Part shown: one piece after another, positions 22,301 through 34,300 of the stretch | How positions within the stretch are numbered: position 1 is the first letter of the stretch | How the letters are laid out: each line of letters opens with the position of its first letter | Assembly (NCBI GenBank): GCA_013396995.1 | Contig: VWZP01002201.1 | Location: forward strand, 677,816 to 741,815 | Direction of reading: 5' to 3' | DNA from: Dicaeum eximium | Taxonomy: Eukaryota > Chordata > Aves > Passeriformes > Dicaeidae | DNA length: 64,000 bases | Program-made: the position numbers and the translations under genes | Notes under the pieces: generated by a model | What the model was told of the DNA's origin: nothing | Seen by the model: only the letters and a program-made list of their open reading frames with translations | Databases searched by the model: none

Positions 22301-25300
22301 GCACAAGGCAGTGAGGGGCAGGAGAGGTGCCTCTGCACTCTGAGGCAGTGGTGTGGTGTGGTGTGGGGTTTCTGCTGCACTGCTCCTCTCTGTGGGCATG
22401 TCCTTTGTGCTTTTGAATAGTGGGTTTAAATGCTCCCTGCCCAAAGAGATGGGCATAGTGACTCTGTCTGTTCCCCTTCTTGCAAGCTGTGGGTCCTGCC
22501 CTGCTCTCCTCTCCCTGTGGTCCTGCAGGACCCTGCTGATGCTGGAGGAAGGATGAGTTTTCTTGTCATATTTAATATCTTTCTCAAAGATGAAAGCCAG
22601 GAGAAGGGCAGGAAGCCTCCCCAGAGGTCGAGTGGCCCAGCCACCTTAAATTTTTTTTCCAGGCAGACTTCAGTCTCAGGAATTTCTCTCCCTGGGAGCA
22701 ACACAGAGCTCAGCCTGTTGCAGTTAAGGGACCCCCTTCCTCACTGCCTCGCTTCTGGTGTTTCCAAATTATCTTAGCACCTTAGAGCAGTAAGAGCTAA
22801 TGTCGTGACCTCTCTCCAGCCTGCATTTCATCATCCAAGCATGGTTTCTGTCAGCCCTGTTCATTGAAAGCCCCATCTCTGAAAGGCAGCCAGTCCTGGA
22901 ACTGGGGTGGAAGTCTGCCAAGTGCTTTCAAGACAAGGAGCTCATGCTGGCATCTTCCTGGAGTCAAACCCGGTGTGGAGCCAAGGCTCTCTTGCTGGGG
23001 GAATTAACAGCTTTTCCTCTGCCCATTTACACAGAGTCTCACCTCCCACAGGTAGCAGTGTCCTGTTACCCCCAGTAGGCTCCTGCCTTCTCCTGGTGAC
23101 AGTGGCTGCATTCCTCCTTGCCCCTCCTCAGCTCCCTGAGGATCGTCTGGCAGCTCTGCCTGAATGAAGAGTGTTTTCATTCAACCCCCAGCTGCTGCTG
23201 GCCCAGGGCTGTGAGCTACATCTCTGCCTGCCAGGGCTCCTTCAAGTTGCATCCTTGCCTGGCTCGGACCAGGACCACAGGAGGCAGTGGCAGGTTTGGG
23301 CCAATTCTCTCCAAAAAGAAAACCCTGTAGGTGCACTCTTCATTTCAACTCTGGCCAATTATGGTGAATAGGAATGTTCACATGTTTAAACCTAATTACT
23401 CCTGCAAGCACTTACAGGGCTGGGACAAGCTTTTCTTTAGCAAAAGAGATCTCTTGCATCTTCTCACGGAATTTAGAAAGAAAAATGTGCAGTGTGGTAT
23501 CATCTGAGCAGCGCACAGAGTGATGCCAGCATCAATGTCTGCGCTTTGTGGCTTTTGTGGTTCATAATCACTTAGGTGATGCTTAGAAAATACCTGCAGG
23601 GAAAAAAACCAAGCTGATTTGAAATGAAGAGACAGTGGAAAGGAGGGCAGGTGCTTCCTTTTTTCCATTGAGATTTCCTGGTGTATTTCATGGGCAACTT
23701 CCCCATTTCAGCTTACCAGGCGTCAAGAAACATTTCTGCAGGAGAGATTGAAAGGAAACGTGAAAATTAGATGAGAGGGACTGAAAGCAGCAGGGAGGTG
23801 AGGTCTCAGCAGAGTGGTTCCATCACAGCTCCCATTTTGCAGCCAGCCAGAGGAATATTCCCACTTACCTTGGGGAACATGGCCATGAGCACCAGAATGG
23901 GCAAGTGTAAGGCAGGGCTGGAACTCGCTGAGTACAAGTCCAGGCACCTGTTGGTTTGGCATAGGAGAGGTTCTCTTTTCACCCAAAAAGCACACATGGA
24001 CCAGGAGATGCAGTTTAGGGAGAAAGATTCTTCTGATTTTTCCTCCCAAGCCTACTCCCATGAGGAGGTGGCATGAAGAGCAACCATCTGAATGTGTGGC
24101 AGATGGGCATTTTGTTTGAGCAGGTGGCAATCTTAGTCCTTCGTCAAACACTCACGCGCTTCTTTTATCTCCTGAAATATCAGTGTTTCATGAGGCAAAC
24201 CAGATTTAGCCAAATTTTTTGCCTCTTGCCCAATTTGATGGCTGGAAAAACTGAGGCATGGGCGACTTGGCGACTCGGGCAGGTGAGGGGCAATGTTTGA
24301 GGGCAGCAGCAGGGTGTAGGCTGCTTGCCTGCCTGAGGCTGCAGCTCTGTGGCTTCCCCCAAAATCCAGCTGCTATCTCCATCCCAGGAGAACGTTTTTT
24401 CTCTTGTGTGGCATTTCCCAGTGCAAAGCCCCTTTCGTATTAATCTGACTCTTGGCTCACCTTCGGACGTGCAAGGACTGTTTGGAGGTGAGACCTTCAT
24501 GCAAGACTTCTGCTGTGAATGGAGCAGGAGTGATTGACAGCCCGTCGAGTGCAAGTTGCCAACCTGGATGTTTGCTCCCTAGTTGCTTTATGTAATCACA
24601 AAACCAGTGGTAAAGGTGGGAAAAAACAGAAGGAAAAAAAAAAAAGGGCGGGGGAGAGGAGGGGACTGGAGAAGATGAAGGAGAGAGAGAAGAGTTAAAG
24701 GCAGGAGAGAATCCCCCTCGCAGGGGAGCGGGGAGCGCCGGGCTTTGTGCGAGATTCTCCCGTGACACTTCCACGAGGCAGAGGGGGAGGAGGAGGAGGT
24801 AGAGGTGGAGGAGACAAGCCGGGGGTGTGGAGCGGGGAGGGGGGGCTAGCAGAAACAAAAGGAAACCAGCTGCAGAACTTCCTGAAGGCGGAGAGGGGGC
24901 CGCGGGAGCGCGCAGTGCCGGCGGCTGCCTGCGGCGCTGGGGAGGGGGCGGCAGCGGGACCCTGCCCGCGGCTCGGCCACCATGAGCAGCGCGATCCTCA
25001 GGAGGAACTCCAGCAAGCAGGGCCTGCAGAACCTCATCAGGTGAGCGCCCACCTGCCCGGGGGATCCGCTCCCGGTCCCGCGGGATGTGCCCGCGCCCAG
25101 GGGCGCGCTGGGGGACGCCGCGGGGAAAGGGAGCGCGTTCCATAGCGACCATCTCCGTGTCGCTTGAAATCGGCTGGGTTTTGTCCCTACCCTGGTTTCC
25201 CCATGCATTGGAAGGAAGGATAATAGATAACCCTCCCTCTCCTCCCCTAAAGCTGTATGAGAAAAGCAGATTTGAACTTACTGATGGCTTTTCCAGGAGC

Positions 25301-28300
25301 TCCCAACTGAAATAACTGAGCACAACTGTGCTGTGACACTCACCTGAGCCGCTGGTTTTCTCTCTCCCTGCAAGGGGTGTCTCAGTACGTGGCTTTTTGT
25401 GTCTCCCGGGTGCTGAACGCTTCTGCCTAGAAAAAGGATTTTTCTTTTTTCCCCGCAGGAACCGTACGCTGTGCACGCTGTGATGTGCGTTTTTAATTCA
25501 GTGATCAGTAAAGAGCCGGATCCTCCCAGGGCTGCAAGCTGACACTGCTCTTTTTTCGATTTAATTGATCACAATAGTGCTTTGAACCTTTCCCTCAGAG
25601 TCTAATTGCCAGGGCAGGGAGGTGGATGGCTCAGTTGGGCTTATTCCCGTTTGTCAGCCGGCGCTGAGCTCCGGAGGACGGCTACATTGTGTGCTGGCTT
25701 TGAGATTGCCAGCCATGCGGTCACTGTGCTCTTCCCTGGGGGCTGGAATTGCTGCCTCCCTCCATGTGTCTGTGGGGTCCATCTCTGGATGATGGTGGTG
25801 TGCCATGCTGATGGCCCTGACAGGGCTGAAGGAGGCACTTCTCGCCTTTTCATATTTAATCGAGCAGCTGGATGGGTGAGAGGTGGAACTGGGGAGTGCT
25901 GGACTCACATTGTGCACCTTGGGTGCCTCTTGGCTCCCTTGTGCTCAGTGTGACTGCTGTCTCCAGCTGAGAGGGGGAGGGTGTCACGGTGGGGTTTATT
26001 TCACCAGGCGTTTCCCAGTCAATTTGGGATCTCCTTGATTGGTAATGCAACTTCTAAACCTCATCTCTCAAATAAGTTTCTTGCCTTGGAAGGTAAATGG
26101 GCACCTACAGCCCATCCAGTCCTTGCCACTTTCTGCCTTTCTGGACCCAGGGAAGTTGGCAGAAAAGCTCCCACTGGTTGCACAGGCCCCTGGGGTGGGA
26201 GATGGGCAGGAGAAGCTGGCTGCTCTCCGTTCATCTTTTGTTTGGCCTGTTGGATCTATGCCCTGGTGTCAGCCCAGGGGGACTGGGATCGGAGTCACAC
26301 ATCCCTGTTTCAGAGCAGGGCTTTGTCAGGGGCTCGCGCGGGGTGGGGAAACCTCTGCGGGTGTGCAGAAGGCAGGGATGAGCTCGGGCTTGGGGCCAGC
26401 TGGTACTGAGGAGGGCAGGCAAATGAACTGGGGTGGGAATCGCCTGCCTACAGCTGGGTAGCAATTTATTTTGCAGGGTGACAGATGGGGGGGAGCACAT
26501 GTGCTTCATGCAGAGAAAAGGGGTGTCCAAAGAACTGTCCTCAGCACAGCCTAAACCAGGGGTGTTTTCCTGTCCTGAGTGACATCTCCAATTTCCTCCT
26601 GCTGTGGATAAGGGACTTTTGGTGTCCCAGAGACGCACAGGTACTTTTTTACAAGGTGACATGTTTCCTGAGTGGGTTATTACACTTAACCTGATTGACA
26701 TTTAGCTTTGAGGCTGTGTTTTCCAGTCCTGCTTACAAATGAGGAGTGGAGTGGGGTGTGAGGGATTTCCATGGTTTGCACACAAAAAGCCTCACTTATG
26801 CTCACAGGATTCAACAGTGGAACAGGCAGGGTCTGCTCCATATGCACCATAGCCTATTTTGCAGTTGTGTTTTTCTCCTGGAGCAGTTTCTCCTGGAGTT
26901 CCTGAGATGGGCTGTGGGGCTGGCTCTGCAAGTCCTGCCACCTTGGCTGCAGGAAGGAGCTTCTTTAATGAACAGCTTGAGGCTCCTGGCTTGAAGATAT
27001 GTTGCTGTCAAGATTGCTGTGCTCTGCTTTTTTCTGTCCCAAGGTGACTGCAACAGAGTGGTTACACTGTGTGAGTCCTGGGCTCTTCTGGTGTGTCCAA
27101 GTGCTTTGGAGACCTGGAGCACAGGAGTGGAAACAGCTGCTCAGAGCCATATTCACTGGGGATATCAGTGTGGTGTCAGGATTTACCTGGCAGCTCCTGC
27201 TGCAGGGCAACAGCAGGAATAACCAGGGAATTACCTTCTCTGAGCGCTGCTCAGCTACAGGAGCTGCTTGCCAGCTGTCCAACAGCTGGGTTAAGGGTTC
27301 CCGAGTTGAAACCAGTGTAAGTCTTGTGGATTTTGGGTTGAGGAGCTGAGTCCCAATGCTTCAAGCGTCCTGCCTTGGGCTTGATACAAAACCCCAGTAT
27401 GTCAGACAAAGGGGCTCATGGGTGAATTATCACTCAAATATCAGTCAAAGGAATCAGATTTGCATGAAATGGCTTTTGCACTGACTGCTGGCTTAGTGCA
27501 CACTGTGCTCTGGAGTAGTTTGGTGTGCTTGGGATCACTAGGACACATTGGAGACACCTGGAGGCTGAAGCACTGAGCCAGTACCCTAGGAAACATCTTT
27601 CACCTCTGCCCAGCCAGGAGCTGGACCGGAATAATTAGCCCTCCTTCTTCCTCCCTGGCTTTGCAGAAGGTGCAGGCAAGGATGTTCCATTGACATCTGA
27701 AAAGCTGGAGGCTGAAAAGAGCCCAGGGTTAGGCCTTGCAACTGCAGAGCACGAGGGGCTGAGTAATTACCTGGGAAAGGTATGAGAAGAATGGGCAATT
27801 GCAGGGCTATCTGCCCTTCCCTGCTTTGGCCCCTGTGCCCAGGCACTCCCCTTGTCCAGCATAGTTTCTCTATCAGGATATCACTGGGGAAATATTTCTC
27901 CCTTTGTAGCACGCTTACAGCGATGATCCCTCACACGCCCACAAGGCTTTGTATTTTTTTAAAGTCCTCTCCAAACATGAGCCACTTTATCTTGTTATCA
28001 TGATCTCTTTCTCCTTATCCTTCTAATGAATTCCTATAAATAAGATAGGGATCCAGCACCTGTCATGTCGATTCATTCAGTTCATTATCTGCTCCTGCTG
28101 GAATTTTACTCTCCCTCTATTTATCAAGCCTGAAGTGTTTCACAAAAGAATATGGCTGTTTAATTAACCTACAAATCAGCCTCTCTGTACAGCAGCTGTG
28201 CTGCTCCTTGGAACTGGATTATTGGGCCTTGTGGTTGACACTGAGTGCAGTGGTGGCTTGCTGCAGTTGTGTCCCCATCTCTGGGCTGTGGGTGCCTGGC

Positions 28301-31300
28301 TGGGACGTGTGTGGGCACATGGATGCGAGTTGGAAGCACTGCTGCTCTTGGCTCTTTGATCCAGCATGTGGGTGCATCTGGGGTGCCATGAGGAAGTGAG
28401 CAGTGATTTGTTCTTGGGGAAAGAGGACAGTGTTCTTGCATGCTACATCACCCCTTTGCTTCCCAGCACAGTGGGGACCTGGTCCAGAACAGGGGCTCCA
28501 GAGCATGGCTGCTGCATGAGCAGCAAATAAACCAATGTCTCTAATTGTATGTCTTTGCCATGCCACAGAGTTTGAAGTGCAACTAATCCTGTGGGAAAAA
28601 GGGGCTGAATCTTGAGGATGAAAGAGCTGAGGGGAAGAAAACAAGTCAGAAAATTTGATCACGGGATAGAGCTAGTTATTTGCTCTGTGGGGTGGGATTT
28701 TTGCTTTGTTATCTTCTGTGGAGTCATTAACACGGGAAGCCAGAATGTGAGATCTGAAATCAATCTTGCACCACGCTGTGTTTTGGCCTGCTATATGTGA
28801 TGAGATGCTTGCCACCTCCAGCACTCCTGTCCTGGCACCCATGAGGTGGCTGCAGGGCCCCTTCTTTCTCCCTACAACATGTTCCTGCATTTTCAAGCAA
28901 TGCTCTTGGTGATGCTGAGAGCTCCTCAGCACTCGGGGTAGCTTTAAAATTCCTTGAACTCCTTGAATTTTGCTGTGTGTCATGAGTGCAATATTCAGTT
29001 TGATCAGGATATGGGGGCTCTGCCCAGCTCTGTGGGATGCCTTCCTTTCTGCCTGCATTCCATGTTTCCCAAAGCTTGCCAGGATGTCTCTCAGCAGGGA
29101 AGATGCTACTCCAGTATTTTTGTCTTGACCTCCTGAGTGCTGAGCTGGGAACAAGGAGCTTGAAGCGCTTGGGAGGGCTGGATGGTGCTTTGAAGGGGAA
29201 GAACATTTTTTTTGTGGGGTGAGGGAGTGTGTGGTTGATGCCAGGACATGGTCTGGGCACAGTTTGTTGCCTGGGAGGTCGCTACTGCCTCCAGGGGCTA
29301 TTGCTGCACCACTTTGCTTCAGCTCCTCGACAGGTGTAGGGACTGAGGAATTCTTGCTGTGAAGAAGTGGGGCAGCTCTTCAGGGGAAGATGGGGAAACT
29401 GAAATGGGTAGGAACGAGCCAGTAGCAGAGCTGTTGAGTGGGAAGAGGAGGGAGGGATACCTGCATGGGACACCAGGGGACACAGGGCCTTCATCAGTGT
29501 GATTCATGCTTTGCAATGCTGCCTCAGTGTGTCGTGAGGAGCTATGGTGCTTCCTTTCTTGAATCTTCCCTGTTTTGATGATTTTATTAGGGATTTTCAT
29601 TTTTTTGTCCCTCTGTGCCCCATTGGCATGACCAGCGCAGAAGAGATGGGCACCTTTGTGGACCCCACAAACAGAGGGTGGATGGGAAGGGGGACATGAG
29701 CAAGTTTTTTGCAAGCCAGGAGGAACCTGGGGATTTGCAGCCCAGCTGAGCTGTGGGGCAGGGTTAGGGTAAGGGCTAAGTCAGTGTGTGGTGGGTAAGT
29801 CCCTCCCTGGGTGCCTTGTGGGGTGCACACCCTCAGCTTTCACCCCAAGGATAACAGCTCATCCTTTCTCTCCAGTTGAAGCAGCTCATCTGTCCCCTCT
29901 GAGTACTCTGTGGATCCATTCCCAGATTTTTTCCAACTCAGAGGTTTGTCTTGTCACAACTCCACCTAACACTGACCTTTCCCAGAAACCAGCACATGGG
30001 TTTTGTTTGCCTTTAGCCTGGCCTGACTCAGATTTTTACCTGCTCTCAAGCAATTGGATGTTCAGGACCTGCACTTTGAGCGTGTGGAAATTTTGGGAAG
30101 CTGTAGTGAGCCTTTGAGCCCATCAGGGCTGCAGCCACAGGTTGTTGACATCCTCTGATGGTGTGGAGAAGGACCACCACATGTATCTGAGCATGGTTCA
30201 GCTTGACAGAGCACTGGCTGGAGAAGCTGAGGCCTGAGACTTTGCAGCTGGGTTGGTGTCTAAAAACTAATTTTCAGCTTCCAGATTTTTTTGATTTCTC
30301 CTTTTCTCTCCATTCCATGGAGCATCAAAGAGCATCAGCACCATCCCTCAGCTCTATGGTGGGCAAAGGGCACCTGGGGCTGCCAAGTGCCTCTGTCCCA
30401 CAGCAAGAAGCTTAAAAAACACAGGGTTTTGGGGTCAGTATTTTGGGGCAAAGACTCTTTTTCCTCTTGTTCCTGATGAAGATGCTCTGCCCTAGCGCAG
30501 TGGGGACCGAGGGCTTGTGCTGACTCTGGTTCCTGCTGCAGCACAGCTCGTCAGAGATGGCCCCAAATGAAGAGAGCCTCAGCTCTCCCGGGGATGGAGC
30601 AGCTCTCCCGGGGATGGAGCAGCCTTTCTCACGGCCTCCTGCCCTGCTCACACAGCAAACTCCCTCCTGCTGCTGGGGGGGACCGCCTGGCCCCCAGGGC
30701 TGCAGAGTGAGGGCCAAGCCAGCTGTGCTGTAAAAGCCACCACGCTGACACAAATCTTGCTCTTAATCCCAGCTCGAAGCAGGGGTAAGGCACTTGCTCA
30801 CCTTTCTAGGCTCAGGCTTGTTTTCCAGCAGGAGGGTATCAAGAAGGATGCTGGCTGACTCTAGCCAAGGTGGGGAGGTTGTGGAGTCTTGCTTCCCTCT
30901 TAATGAGGAGAAAAATAAAATACAAAAGCTGGGTAAGGCAGTCTGCATCTGTTTGACAAGTCTATTTTCTCCTCTGACATGCTTCTCCCTTGCAAAAACA
31001 GAGCCCAGACTTCCTGCCCTGTAGAAAAAACCATCCAATTCCTTGAGTCTTAGGGCTGGGATGGAGAGACCGTGAGAAAGAGCCATGGTTTGAGGTCGGA
31101 CACAGCGCTGATTTCTCACACCTACAGAATGCAGCGGAGTGCTGGGAGGGCTCGGGCTCCAGCCCTTTCCTCCCCCCTCCCAAATTCCTGACCGGTGATG
31201 TTGATACACTATTGCACCAGCCTATCTGTGTGCTCAGGACCCGCGGTCCTGAGAGTGCAATTCATCATCTGGGAACCGATACGTTTGGATTCGGTGTGCC

Positions 31301-34300
31301 GTGATTAAAATCAATAATAATAAAAAGAAACAGTTGTTCCCCCTGGTTGCCTCATGCCTCTGTGAGTGGCTGTGCATCACCTCTGGTGTCTGGAAGCATG
31401 GAGCATTCCATGTGCCTTGTTGGAGACGCAGTCCTGTGAGTGGCTGGAGGGCACAGATGAAGCTCATGATGAAGGACCAGCCCTGCTTTCATCCCTCCTC
31501 CAGGCTCTGCTCCTGCCATTTGCCACCAGCTTTCTCAAGTGTGTCTTGTTTTGCTTTTGGAAGCAGTAAATTACCATCTTGGGGCTTTCCCTGCCCATCA
31601 TGCCTCAGTGACAGGTCAGTCTTTGCAGGGGATTTAAAGAAGGCTAAACTAGGCAGAGTTGTATGTGTGGCACATGTGATGCATGGCTGCACATCTGCAC
31701 ATCCTTCTCTGGGCAGAAACAGGACATGCTTGTTCAGAGGAAATCCAAGATCTGTTTGAAAAAGGAAGAGTTGCTTTTATTTTTAAAAGGGACATAGGTC
31801 TCTGTGATGCTGAATGTGGTTTTCCTTCTATTTCTGCTTGATGAAAGTTTGGGATGTATCATATTGTGTTCAGATGCCTTGGTGTGTCCTTATCACCCCG
31901 TACGTGCTGCCTTTCCACACCCCCAGTTCCAGCAGGAGGTGGGAAGGGCTCTGTGGCCACTCCTGGCTGTGAAGCAGCTCTGTCCTGCTGTTCACATCCT
32001 GAAGGTGACCCGTGATTTATAGGAGAAATGGGGAGACGTGGCTGAGCCTGCACAGCCACGTGCGGGGTGGGGAAGCTTGGTATGAGAAAAAGGCTGAGGG
32101 TGAAGCACACAGATGCATTTTTTCCTCTCCCCCTGCCCCCCTTCCCGTTCAAACTCTGTAGCCTGGACCCTGAACGGAGCAGTGCAGCTGAGGAATTACA
32201 TGAATGTATGGGAGGGAGAGGCTTGTGGAGTATCTCTGGCTGCCTCTGACTGACACACTGCTGTTTCAGAGCTAGAGTAACTCTCCCGAGGCGAGGCTGG
32301 AATAAACTTCAGGCTGTGACATCATAATTCTTGACTTTATTTCTTTTCTCAGTCTCCCTGTATTGTACTGCTATCCTCACCCCCTTCCTTATTCAGTGGG
32401 ATGAGGAGCCAGCTGTAATCTTTGCTATCCAGCCACATCACTCCTAAGGCATGGAAACATGACTTGTGTGGTGGCCTGACACCCTGGTCCTGAATGCCAT
32501 GAGTGGAGTCTTTATCTGTGTATTTCAGCATACTTGACTCACACAGAGCCATTATATGCCACTAATAAGTGATTAATTTGTTGGCAGAAGGTCAAGTGGG
32601 TGAGGGAGTTGTAGCCTTTGGAGGGTGTCCTCTTCCCTTTCGTGTGACAGGGTGAGCTGCACATCTCCTGACTGCTGGCAGGGCCCTTTATAAATGTGTG
32701 ATAAATGCAATATGAAATAAGGCCTGGCAGATCTGCTCTTGAGCAGATGAACTTTCTGGTGGTCCTAAGCCATATTCTGCACTGCTGGTGCATCTGGCAC
32801 TGTGACAGGGCAATGCAGGCTGCAGTGGATTGCATGGAAGGGGAAGGTCCCTTGCACTGGTTTCTGACATCTCCCTTTCCCCAGACCTCAGCAGAGCGGA
32901 GATGGGATGGCTGCTGGTGGAGGCAGGGCTGCCCTTCCCAGTTCTTCCCTAATTCATGCAACCCCATGGCTTCCAGGGGATATTTCTAGCTGTGGTGGAC
33001 GCTGGGCTTTTCGCAGGTGATGGGGCAGTGTATCTTCTGGGGTTGCACATGGCTCCTCCTAAAGCCTGTTCCCAAAACCTCTTCCCTCTTGTGCCCTGGC
33101 TTTGTGGGGGCAACCTACCCAACAGAGGCAGCAACCAAAGCCAACACACTCCTGGCCTGATGCCCTGGTGAGCTCAGGAGACAGGAATGTCCAGTGTGCT
33201 GGTAGAGGGTTTCTGAGTTTTACTGCAAAGCACAAAGCCTCTGAGAGGCATTTGATTTTCCTTTCTGGAATTAACTTTAGTGCTGAAGGTTGGTTTTGGG
33301 CCAGCAAAGCTTCCTTTGGGCTGTCAACCATGCAAAAGGCTCCTCAAGTCTGCAGACTTTCCCTTTAACACAGCTCATCTGCTGCCAGAAATTTCCCTTG
33401 CCTGAATATTAAAATCTCCTCAAGTGCTGGTGAGGAATTGCCCAGAGGAAACGTGACCTTCCCAGCCACGCTGGCTTGTGTGGAGCGGGCCTTTGTGGCC
33501 GTGTGGAACAGGGCAGCCAGAGAGAGGGTGCCTGTATTGCTGTGCTGCAGGAAGAGGTGTTTAGTAGTGCAAACAGAAATAAAGCCCCTCCCTTGGCTGG
33601 GGGTCCAGAGGGAGGTGAAGTCAAGAGCTGGATCTGAAGCAGGCAGCTGGCCCCGGTCAGAGCAGAAATCTAAGCATCCTAAATGCTTGGCAGGCAGTGT
33701 CTCTGTGGGCACAGCTGAACCAAGGTGCTTTCAGCTCATCCTCACACCTGCAGGATGTCCTCAGGAAGAGAGGAGCCCACTCCACAAAGCGTGTTTGGCT
33801 CAACCAAGACCTCCAAAGGCTGCTGGCAGAGATGAAGGGACTGTGTAAGAGGAATGACCCAGCCCTGGGACGATCCCTTGCTGGATCAAACCTTGCCACA
33901 GCTCTGGGCTGCTGGGGCCACTGAGGTCTCTCTAGCTTTTCTTCTACCTTCTCCAGTCACACTACAGTTTGTTTAAGGGGGTGAATTTCCTTTGCCATTG
34001 CATGAAAATCCCTCTATGGAGGGATTTTATAAAGGCAGGTGGCTGGATGCAGGAGTGTAGCATGCTGTAGCTCATCTTGCAACTCCTCAAGCTTTAAGTC
34101 TTGCCTTCCATTTCCCCATCCTGTGATGGGTGAAATGAAGTTGACAACTCCTGGTCCTACTGGCATCTATGAGTCTGCCTCTTCCCCAAACCTCCCCAGC
34201 CTGGGACCAACCTGGGACGGGGCTAGCTGGAGGTGAAGATACGTGGGATCAGCCTGATCCTGAAGCACTGGGTAATTATTTCTAGAATTGGGAAAGACAG

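Noticed and set aside
24457..25476. 339-codon - strand frame overlapping LSP1 exon 1b
   Set aside because: Antisense to the CpG-rich promoter and exon 1b. It is Pro/Arg/Ser low complexity, which is expected when GC-rich and pyrimidine-rich strands lack stops. No domain is recognisable.
29760..29780. GGGTTAGGGTAAGGG, telomere-like
   Set aside because: Barely two units and no array, so it is not an interstitial telomere tract.
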